From the IMG/VR virus record IMGVR_UViG_3300031997_000009, positions 1 through 63,570 of that record: 63,570 nucleotides of DNA. One strand, 5' to 3'. The notes under the pieces were generated by a model. That model had not been told where the DNA came from and did not search any database. It saw only the letters and a list, made by a program, of their open reading frames with translations. A program made the translations under genes and the position numbers. Shown here piece by piece: positions 23,459 through 29,058 of this stretch; position 1 is the first letter of the stretch; every line of letters begins with the position of its first letter. The stretch comes from a virus.

Positions 23459-23623
23459 TTATTCTGATGCCTCGATAATGTCCGCTGCCGCCCGTAATGC
23501 TTTTGATTTCAATCTTAGGTAGCTCACATACGCACCAAGGCATGACCCTGCCGCACCGATAATCAGGGCGCACATCAGCAGCACGATGGAAAGATTTGGT
23601 ACCGTGATTGATATCGTTGACAT
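23459..23623 (-). CDS. Cassette 5b: single-pass membrane protein, 54 aa
   Basis: The ATG at 23623 directly follows the stop of the upstream gene. Residues about 10-35 are hydrophobic (LSIVLLMCALIIGAAGSCLG), with a basic helical tail. It is in the same module as the 52-aa protein. A small membrane protein of unknown role; a lysis or exclusion function is only a guess. Confidence 0.6.
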   Translation of the reverse strand: MSTISITVPNLSIVLLMCALIIGAAGSCLGAYVSYLRLKSKALRAAADIIEASE

Positions 23624-23782
23624 TTAGTCCGCCTCCCTTTTAATTTTGTCGAGTTGCTGCGCCGTGTATGGCTTGTTCTCTTCCGTGATAACGCCGCCCA
23701 GCGTGGCAACATCCTTGATAACGGCAACCGGAAGCATGGCCGTGTTGACCGCAGTTCTGATTAAGGCTCCGAATAATCCCAT
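23624..23782 (-). CDS. Cassette 5a: small phage protein, 52 aa
   Basis: The ATG at 23782 follows CAAGAAAGGAAAAAC. The helical product begins MGLFGALIRTAVNTAMLPVA and ends with a charged segment (AQQLDKIKREAD). Similar short proteins occur in phages without known function. It shares one recombination module with the membrane protein that follows. Confidence 0.65.
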   Translation of the reverse strand: MGLFGALIRTAVNTAMLPVAVIKDVATLGGVITEENKPYTAQQLDKIKREAD

Positions 23783-23841
23783 GTTTTTCCTTTCTTGCGG
23801 CCTTGGCCGCTCCCGCTTCGCCTTCGGCGGGGTTTTATTTT

Positions 23842-23925
23842 ATGCAACGGGAAGCTATGCCGAAGCCGCGTCAGCGGTTTGCGGTGCGGGACTTGTTCCC
23901 GCGCCCGGCATAGCGTTTGTTGCCT
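23842..23925 (-). repeat. attC-like recombination site 4
   Basis: 84 bp on the minus strand, from AGGCAAC to GTTGCAT. Inner arms GCTATGCCG and CGGCATAGC are perfect inverted repeats, with a second stem CGCGGGAA / TTCCCG-like inside. GGCAAC is the reverse complement of GTTGCC, which opens its own module at 24490. The site overlaps the 3' end of the methyltransferase gene. Confidence 0.72.
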
Positions 23926-24427
23926 GCTGTGTTTCGGCGCGGTCTTCTGTCTTTATGAATGCGACCCAATGAGTCTTTTGCTGCTTTCCGCTTTTGTGCC
24001 CGAAAAGCGGCCGGTAGGGCGTGAGCGCCAGAATACGCGAAACCGGAATTTCATCGGCACACCACTTGAAAACAAGGACGCCATTATCTTTAAGAACGCG
24101 GAACGCTTCGGCAAACCCAGCGCGGAGCATCTCGCTCCAGTCTCCTTTAAGAGTACCGTACTTTAACCCCACCCATCCGGTAGCACCATTGCGCTCAAAA
24201 TGTGGCGGGTCGAAAACGACCAAGGAGAAGGAGCCGCTTTCAAAAGGCAGGGCCGTAAAGTCGCATTGATAATCGGGGTCGATGACAAGCTCACGGCTCC
24301 CTCCAGTGCTGGAAATGTCAGGAAGTGTGCGCCGCTCTTTGCGCTGGTCCACAAAAACGGCCCGCTGGTCATTCTTGTCAAACCAGAACATCTTGCTTCC
24401 GCAGCACATATCCAGGACTGGCTTCAT
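23855..24427 (-). CDS. Cassette 4: class I SAM-dependent methyltransferase, 190 aa
   Basis: VLDMCCGSKMFWFD near the start is a SAM-binding motif typical of a phage methyltransferase group, and FDPPHFERN is a DPPY-like catalytic motif of amino-group DNA methylases. It probably methylates a base in DNA; specificity unknown. The ATG at 24427 follows TGGAGAAAAAGA; longer frames upstream run through the cassette boundary. The Ala/Pro-rich C-terminal tail is encoded by site 4. Confidence 0.75.
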   Translation of the reverse strand: MKPVLDMCCGSKMFWFDKNDQRAVFVDQRKERRTLPDISSTGGSRELVIDPDYQCDFTALPFESGSFSLVVFDPPHFERNGATGWVGLKYGTLKGDWSEMLRAGFAEAFRVLKDNGVLVFKWCADEIPVSRILALTPYRPLFGHKSGKQQKTHWVAFIKTEDRAETQQATNAMPGAGTSPAPQTADAASA

Positions 24428-24483
24428 TCTTTTTCTCCAGCGGGCTTGCCCCGCGTTAATTGTCTTCCGCGCCGAAACATTGC

Positions 24484-24490
24484 CGGCAAC
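24484..24490 (-). other. Cassette boundary with degenerate attC (site 3)
   Basis: GTTGCCG on the minus strand opens the methyltransferase module, as shown by the complementary AGGCAAC at its far end. The hairpin expected just upstream (end of module 3) is not recognisable, and no GTACAAC is seen, so the site has been lost, truncated or replaced. Confidence 0.45.
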
Positions 24491-24500
24491 GTCCGACCCA

Positions 24501-24842
24501 TTAAGCAGTTGGTTGTTTCTGCTCATCACATTTAATCAACCGATTGAGGCGGTCGATTCCGGCATTCAAAAAGCCACGCGCCTTTTCAATATTTCCACTA
24601 TTCAAACAAGCACCAGCCATGTCAAATTGAACCTTGGCGTCTTCGACCGCCGCCTTAATGGGGCTTGTTGTGCGAAGTGACGCGCCTGCCTTTAATTCTT
24701 CAAGTTCGCTAAATGTTTTTGCCAAATCGTTCAGGACTGTGTAAACATCGGGGGGATACATTGTGTCCTTACCAAACGGCAGATAATGATAACGAGCCTG
24801 GAAGCGTTTAGCAAACAGCTCAAAACTTTCATTTGCATTCAT
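24501..24842 (-). CDS. Cassette 3: hypothetical protein, 113 aa
   Basis: The ATG at 24842 follows CAAGGAGAAAAAGCA. The product has helical repeats and is acidic in the middle (VLNDLAKTFSELEELKAG). No family recognised. Module start box GTTGTAC; the far-end site is degenerate. Confidence 0.6.
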   Translation of the reverse strand: MNANESFELFAKRFQARYHYLPFGKDTMYPPDVYTVLNDLAKTFSELEELKAGASLRTTSPIKAAVEDAKVQFDMAGACLNSGNIEKARGFLNAGIDRLNRLIKCDEQKQPTA

Positions 24843-24874
24843 TGCTTTTTCTCCTTGTCTTGGCGCGGCATTTT

Positions 24875-25000
24875 GTACAACGGATTGCCCCACTTTGGGA
24901 CGCATCCACAAATATTATTTTTCGTCCCGAAGAATGGGCGAAGCGTTCCGCTTCTTCAAATCAATTTTTGCGGAACGTTTTGCCCTGGGGCTTGTTAGGT
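24875..25000 (-). repeat. attC-like recombination site 2
   Basis: 126 bp on the minus strand, from ACCTAAC to GTTGTAC. The stem GGGCAAAACGTTCCGC / GCGGAACGCTTCGCCC has the same AAAA/CTTC bulge as sites 1 and 7; outer AGCCCC/GGGGC arms also pair. ACCTAAC is the exact reverse complement of GTTAGGT at the start of its own module (25400). A further hairpin (GGGACG/CGTCCC) is nested near the closing box. Confidence 0.78.
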
Positions 25001-25355
25001 GCTGTTTTACAAATTCGTTTAACAGGTAATACGCCTTGTCCACGCAACAGCACATCCCCTCTTTTTCATCAATATCTTTTTCGAGCAGGTCTTCAAAAAG
25101 CGGGAAGCCTTTTAGAACGCGAAATAACTCATTGTCAACTTGCTTGCCAGTCTTTGTTTCGATAACGTGGCAGGCGTCTAAAACAATCGACATTATTTGA
25201 TGTTCGACATCACGTAGCAGCCCAGTAAAGCTGACGCCATCAGTTTTGCGAAACATATTCTGGTAGCTCTCGCTTTTTTCGCGTTCTATTCTTCCCGCCT
25301 CAAATAGACCTGTGAGAACTTCTTTGATTGCTGTTGCAGTCACTTTCTCTACCAT
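24915..25355 (-). CDS. Cassette 2: hypothetical protein, 146 aa
   Basis: The ATG at 25355 follows AAAGGACGGTAGAATT. The helical product has a CCC cluster near residue 102 and a basic C-terminal tail; the tail (about 28 residues) is encoded within site 2. No family recognised. By eye the region is less GC-rich than flanking phage genes. Confidence 0.6.
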   Translation of the reverse strand: MVEKVTATAIKEVLTGLFEAGRIEREKSESYQNMFRKTDGVSFTGLLRDVEHQIMSIVLDACHVIETKTGKQVDNELFRVLKGFPLFEDLLEKDIDEKEGMCCCVDKAYYLLNEFVKQHLTSPRAKRSAKIDLKKRNASPILRDEK

Positions 25356-25393
25356 AATTCTACCGTCCTTTCAGACAACACTTGTAAAATTGC

Positions 25394-25471
25394 ACCTAAC
25401 GCTATGCCGAAGGGCGAAGCGGATTATTCAAAATACATCCTTTAATCCGTTTTGCCCTGGCGCTGTTGTAC
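25394..25471 (-). repeat. attC-like recombination site 1
   Basis: 78 bp on the minus strand, from GTACAAC to GTTAGGT; the closing box is a perfect GTTRRRY core. Arms GGGCAAAACGGATTA and TAATCCGCTTCGCCC pair with an AAAA/CTTC internal bulge. GTACAAC is the reverse complement of GTTGTAC at the start of its own module (25794). Confidence 0.8.
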
Positions 25472-25643
25472 GCAAAACCGGCGATGATTTTGATTGCGCC
25501 GATTCAATTAGCCCCTCTGTTTCAATTCTGTCTCTTAAATAACAGAACTCTCTATTTGTCATATCCAAAACCACTCTGACCATATTAGTATGTTCGCTTA
25601 CCCCACCTTTCGTTCTAAACCTATCATGCTTTACTATTTTCAT
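25428..25643 (-). CDS. Cassette 1b: hypothetical protein, 71 aa
   Basis: The ATG at 25643 overlaps the stop of the 33-aa gene (ATGA); an ATG at 25649 is also possible. It is a basic alpha/beta protein whose C-terminal part (TTAPGQNGLKDVF) is encoded by site 1. No family recognised. Confidence 0.55.
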   Translation of the reverse strand: MKIVKHDRFRTKGGVSEHTNMVRVVLDMTNREFCYLRDRIETEGLIESAQSKSSPVLRTTAPGQNGLKDVF

Positions 25644-25741
25644 TTCCATTTCCCACAACAAAGACAGCGCATTCTTTCAACCGGGAATGTAAATCGTGGC
25701 CACGAATGACCAAATATTTTACAGAATAATCTTTTAATCAT
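25640..25741 (-). CDS. Cassette 1a: small zinc-binding-like protein, 33 aa
   Basis: The ATG at 25741 follows ATAAGAAAGGAAAGAC, the leader type shared by several modules. FCKIFGHSWPRF then CLCCGKW resembles very short phage proteins of the DUF1660 type (hydrophobic CxxxGH plus CxxCG). Function unknown. Confidence 0.55.
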   Translation of the reverse strand: MIKRLFCKIFGHSWPRFTFPVERMRCLCCGKWK

Positions 25742-25787
25742 GTCTTTCCTTTCTTATCGGCGCTCTTGGCTATTTCGCCGGTTTTGC

Positions 25788-25794
25788 GTACAAC
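25788..25794 (-). other. First cassette boundary (attI-like or secondary site)
   Basis: GTTGTAC on the minus strand opens the array 61 bases after the nuclease stop codon. The preceding 60 bases show no attC-type hairpin, so the point could be an attI-like or secondary G^TT target used when the first cassette entered. No integrase gene accompanies it. Confidence 0.5.
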
Positions 25795-25854
25795 TACCAC
25801 TATGATGCAATAACATTCACCCTATGCTCTGATTTTGCACGTAAGACGAAGCTG

Positions 25855-26766
25855 CTACACGGATTCTATTGCGAACCTGAACGTGCCCCTGCTGTCGGGC
25901 TTGCCCTCGATCTTGTACTTGCCGATAAGGATTTTCAACGACTGCCCCTTGGCTGTGGCCACGACGCGATTGCGAATGACCTCGTAGATATCGTCGCACT
26001 CTTTCGCGTCAGACTTCATGGACAGGTACTTGTCGATCCTGTGCTCAAACTCTGGATCGTCGGCAATCTTCATCTCCGTACCGAAGTTCATGCCAGGGGC
26101 GCATACGGTCTTCATCGGACAATCCTTGCACACCTCCACGTCCTTGATGCGCTCGGGCAGGGTGCCGGCCTTCACATGGGTGTTGATGGTCTCGCAAGCC
26201 TTGATACAGGACTCGGCGAGGGCATAATCGAGCTTAACATCCACGGTCTTGATCGCGCCCGTGCTCTTGTTTTTGAGGATGAAAATGCCGTGATCGACGT
26301 TTTTGCCGAGGAGGTAGATCTGGATCTGCGCGAGGTAGGCGCGCGTCCATGGCTTTTTGTTGAAGTCGTCCAGGCACTTGATCATGTCGTAGATGTGCGG
26401 CGCCATGCTCTTGATTTCAATCGGAACCGCCACGCCATCGTCCACGATCACGCCGTCGAGATGCCATGTGATGTTGTACTTCTCCCACTCGCCCACGCTC
26501 TGCTGTTCGATCACGGTTATGCCTGCGTCCTCGAGCATACGCAGAACCGCCTTCTCCTCGCGGTTGCCCTCGTCGTAGATCATCTGCAGGCGCGTGTCCG
26601 GAAGTTCCTTCTCCTGCCAGCGCGTGCGCTCGAGCGCACCCCGGCGTAGACAGCCGTTGAGTTCTGGAACATAATGACCCACGCTCGACGCGCGATTGCT
26701 CTTGCAGGGGATACGCTTGATACGGGTCTGGACGTTCTTTTCGACCGCCTCCACGATATTTATCAT
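25855..26766 (-). CDS. Cas4/RecB-like PD-(D/E)XK nuclease, 303 aa
   Basis: ITWHLDGVIV followed by VPIEIKS gives the D...ExK nuclease core, and AYLAQIQIYL the QxxxY helix. GCLRR near residue 37 plus CKDCPMKTVCAPG near residue 225 supply four cysteines placed as in the iron-sulphur cluster of Cas4/AddB-type exonucleases. It would resect DNA ends for the neighbouring annealing protein. The ATG at 26766 follows AAGGAGTGACA (a GTG two codons earlier is less likely). Confidence 0.82.
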   Translation of the reverse strand: MINIVEAVEKNVQTRIKRIPCKSNRASSVGHYVPELNGCLRRGALERTRWQEKELPDTRLQMIYDEGNREEKAVLRMLEDAGITVIEQQSVGEWEKYNITWHLDGVIVDDGVAVPIEIKSMAPHIYDMIKCLDDFNKKPWTRAYLAQIQIYLLGKNVDHGIFILKNKSTGAIKTVDVKLDYALAESCIKACETINTHVKAGTLPERIKDVEVCKDCPMKTVCAPGMNFGTEMKIADDPEFEHRIDKYLSMKSDAKECDDIYEVIRNRVVATAKGQSLKILIGKYKIEGKPDSRGTFRFAIESV

Positions 26767-26860
26767 TGTCACTCCTTAAAGTTAAAGCGCGGTTTTTAGC
26801 TCCATGGATAACCGCAAACCATCCGGGGGAGAAGGAAAGCAAGGAACTCCCCGGTTCACT

Positions 26861-27808
26861 TTACTGTCCGGGCTCGGGCGGCGGAGGCGCTTCCTCGTTG
26901 CCTTGCGCCTGTTTGCCGAAGAGCTCGTAGTGCTCCTTCTCCACGGCCGGGACGAGATGCTTCATCATGGCCTCGCTCACGTCCTCGATCTTGGTCTTTC
27001 CAGACACCATCTTATTCTCCCTGTTCTTCCACGTAGTCAGGCGCGCAAGGGATTTGGACGCGAGATCGGTATCGCCATCGGCCATTTCCAGTAGCATCTT
27101 CCAGACCTTACTCTTGGCGTCGGCGGTCTGCGGGGCCTCGGTCTTGCCACCCTGCGTGCCCTTGCCGTGACGGACCTGAACGCACAGAGACTGCGTGATC
27201 TTGTTCCCGGTAGCGGCCGCGATCTCATCCCACGAGAAGCTCATGCCCAGAAGGCTTTTGAGTCCGCGGTTAAGCGCGTTCGTAAGCGCCTTCTTCTTGA
27301 TGTCGTTGATGTCGATCTCGGACAGGGGCAGAAAATACTTCTCGCTCTTGTGCGTCTGCGCGTCCCATTTGCTGCGCTGCGCGAAGAACTGATCGTGGGT
27401 GCTGCACGACCCGATTTCTGGCACGCTCCGTCCCGCGTAACGGACGGTAGTTTCGCATTGGATATTAATGAATTCGCCCTTATCGTCCGACACGATCTCC
27501 TGTGTGAACCTGGGCGTGTCGTAGCTGACGCCAAAGGCCGAGGCGATCTTGGCCGTTCCCGTCCACATCAGGTAGGGCTTGCCGTCCTGATCGACAAGGT
27601 CGTGGACGTTAAGCATATTGATACAGGCCTTTCGGATACGGCCCTGCGCCTCCATGTATTTCTCGATACGCTTCGTCTGCGCCTCCACACCCTCAGCGGT
27701 CGAGAGATCGATCTGGGTGTTGTCACGCACCTTAATTTGCGTGCTCTCACGAACATCGACTTCGCCGACGCCAGCGCTCTCGGGATCTTTTGCCTTCTGT
27801 TCAGCCAT
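26861..27808 (-). CDS. Putative single-strand annealing recombinase, 315 aa
   Basis: The block DINDIKKKALTNALNRGLKS plus LLGM resembles the conserved helix of Erf/RecT/Rad52-type phage annealing proteins, and the gene sits beside an exonuclease, the usual pairing. It would anneal complementary strands during replication or recombination. The C-terminus is Pro/Glu-rich (EEAPPPPEPGQ). The ATG at 27808 has AAAAGGAGG upstream; the longer open frame does not. The exact family is uncertain. Confidence 0.6.
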   Translation of the reverse strand: MAEQKAKDPESAGVGEVDVRESTQIKVRDNTQIDLSTAEGVEAQTKRIEKYMEAQGRIRKACINMLNVHDLVDQDGKPYLMWTGTAKIASAFGVSYDTPRFTQEIVSDDKGEFINIQCETTVRYAGRSVPEIGSCSTHDQFFAQRSKWDAQTHKSEKYFLPLSEIDINDIKKKALTNALNRGLKSLLGMSFSWDEIAAATGNKITQSLCVQVRHGKGTQGGKTEAPQTADAKSKVWKMLLEMADGDTDLASKSLARLTTWKNRENKMVSGKTKIEDVSEAMMKHLVPAVEKEHYELFGKQAQGNEEAPPPPEPGQ

Positions 27809-28067
27809 GACGGCCTCCTTTTGAAAGTGGACGATCAGCATCGGCAGCATCCCACCTGTATTCAATAACAGGTCGGCCAGTTTCCGACGCTCCTTCTTGT
27901 TTCAAAATCTTAAACCTGTTCTTTTTAATGAGCCTAAGGTCGCGCTTGAGGTCGGCCGTACCCGTAAGGGCTACGATCTCGGCCTCGCTGTGCCACATCC
28001 CGTCCGCCAAAAACTCGAGTACGCGCCGGGCCGTTGGAGACGGGTTTGTTCCGCTCATATACATCAC
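27801..28067 (-). CDS. Winged-helix DNA-binding protein, 88 aa
   Basis: ARRVLEFLADGMWHSEAEIV...LKRDLRLIKKNRF followed by a strand pair is typical of a small winged helix-turn-helix. It overlaps the Cro-like gene by 4 bp and the annealing protein gene by 8 bp. Probably a transcription regulator of the middle operon. Start may be the ATG at 28067 or 28058. Confidence 0.6.
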   Translation of the reverse strand: MMYMSGTNPSPTARRVLEFLADGMWHSEAEIVALTGTADLKRDLRLIKKNRFKILKQEGASETGRPVIEYRWDAADADRPLSKGGRHG

Positions 28068-28267
28068 GCCCTTGCCCCCTGCCCCCCCGGGCCTCTTCGC
28101 TTAAAAGCCAACAAGATGTGTCGAGCCTTCTTTAATTCCTCGTCAGGCCAAGGCGAGAAACCGCACATCCTGTTGGACAAATGCTGATATGAAATGCCCA
28201 TTTCGGCGGCCAGTTCTTTACGGGTCATTCCGGCATTAATAATTTCGGAGGCGGTCAGGTTGCCCAT
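28064..28267 (-). CDS. Cro/C1-type helix-turn-helix regulator, 67 aa
   Basis: ASEIINAGMTRKELAAEMGI and SYQHLSNRMCG form a lambda-repressor-like helix-turn-helix with little else. The ATG at 28267 has no ribosome site; the promoter at 28278-28306 would start the message only about four bases upstream. A 15-bp inverted repeat overlaps that promoter's -35 box, suggesting self-repression. It is the first gene of the middle operon. Confidence 0.75.
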   Translation of the reverse strand: MGNLTASEIINAGMTRKELAAEMGISYQHLSNRMCGFSPWPDEELKKARHILLAFKRRGPGGQGARA

Positions 28268-28277
28268 GTGTCAAATA

Positions 28278-28306
28278 ATAATAATAAATTTAACGGGGAA
28301 AGTCAA
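28278..28306 (-). promoter_or_regulatory. Sigma70-type promoter giving a near-leaderless message
   Basis: TTGACT (28306-28301), a 17-bp spacer and TATTAT (28283-28278) lie 10 bases before the ATG of the regulator. The predicted start, an A at about 28271, leaves a leader of about four nucleotides. It likely drives the minus-strand block from 28267 down to the terminase genes. Confidence 0.75.
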
Positions 28307-28313
28307 GGACTTT
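28299..28313. promoter_or_regulatory. Candidate operator
   Basis: AAAGTC-AAG-GACTTT is a perfect 6-bp inverted repeat with a 3-bp centre, covering the -35 box of the promoter just downstream. It is a good candidate binding site for the Cro-like protein encoded next. Confidence 0.5.
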
Positions 28314-28315
28314 TT

Positions 28316-28519
28316 TTAGCTGGAGGCGAAAGGGTCGAAGCCAAAGCGATGCTTGGTTATGTTTTTCAATGCGTTAAGAAGTCCTGAAATAATTGGTATC
28401 GTCAGCTCGCGCGGGAGCTTATTAATGTATGGGGCGTACTCGGCGATAACCACGGCAACGGCGACATAGCCGGTCACGAAGCCGGCCTTGCGCGTGGTTA
28501 TGGTCTTATTTAATGCCAT
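28316..28519 (-). CDS. Small membrane-associated protein, 67 aa
   Basis: The product has two moderately hydrophobic segments (FVTGYVAVAVVIAEYAPYI and LTIPIISGLLNALKNI) and polar ends. Size and position beside a DUF5675-like gene would suit a holin, but the pattern is weak. It overlaps that gene by 14 bp and ends the late operon. Confidence 0.5.
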   Translation of the reverse strand: MALNKTITTRKAGFVTGYVAVAVVIAEYAPYINKLPRELTIPIISGLLNALKNITKHRFGFDPFASS

Positions 28520-28940
28520 CGTTTACGCCTATGACTTCAATTTGAATCTCCCTGTCCCTGCCGGCCGCCTTCATAAATTCATTGAAGGCCACCCTGCTTT
28601 CGAGGACACCTACTGTTGATTTCCTCGCCCACGGCCGTCCCTTCCAGACGAGCCCGTGATACTTGCCAACAAGAACACAGCCACTTGTATCAGCCAAATC
28701 GTTGCCGATATGCACCTGTATTTCATCACGCCCAGGAACGTCTTGAAGTTCATAACACCACCCGTGTTTAGGACTGTTCACGTACTTCGCCACATACAGG
28801 CCCTGCGGGAAGCAGGACAGGTTGTGCTCGTTATTCACCCATGGGGGCTCGAAGGTGTTGACCAGGGGTATTTCGTTTAAAAACATGGAGCCAAGGGTAA
28901 ACCCCTTCTGATAATACCGCAGCATCGTAAAGACTTTCAT
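28506..28940 (-). CDS. DUF5675-like protein, 144 aa
   Basis: CFPQGLY, then VHIGNDLADTSGCVLVG, matches the DUF5675 family of phage proteins. The HxGN...SGC arrangement recalls the His/Cys active site of L,D-transpeptidase-type folds. A role in cell-wall processing or lysis is an inference; no other endolysin was found. The ATG at 28940 follows AGGAGGCGAA. Confidence 0.7.
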   Translation of the reverse strand: MKVFTMLRYYQKGFTLGSMFLNEIPLVNTFEPPWVNNEHNLSCFPQGLYVAKYVNSPKHGWCYELQDVPGRDEIQVHIGNDLADTSGCVLVGKYHGLVWKGRPWARKSTVGVLESRVAFNEFMKAAGRDREIQIEVIGVNDGIK

Positions 28941-28948
28941 TTCGCCTC

Positions 28949-29056
28949 CTACATCATTCCTGGGAAAATTCTGTTGGTTTCGTCGAGCTTGCAGGCCAAG
29001 TCCACGAACAGGCCGTTATCGACAACAAGCGCGGTAATGTCTTTGACGTTTTTCAT
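28949..29056 (-). CDS. Small protein, 35 aa
   Basis: The ATG at 29056 lies just after the stop of the giant polyvalent gene, and its stop precedes the AGGAGG of the next gene. The product is a short acidic helix (KDITALVVDNGLFVDLACKL). Unknown function. Confidence 0.45.
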   Translation of the reverse strand: MKNVKDITALVVDNGLFVDLACKLDETNRIFPGMM

Positions 29057-29058
29057 TG

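Noticed and set aside
22154-25794. CRISPR array
   Set aside because: The repeated elements are long imperfect hairpins separated by genes of different length, not short direct repeats with uniform spacers.
22154-25794. Reading the hairpins as simple rho-independent terminators
   Set aside because: They lack T runs, several overlap coding sequence, and their end boxes obey the within-module complementarity rule expected of cassettes.
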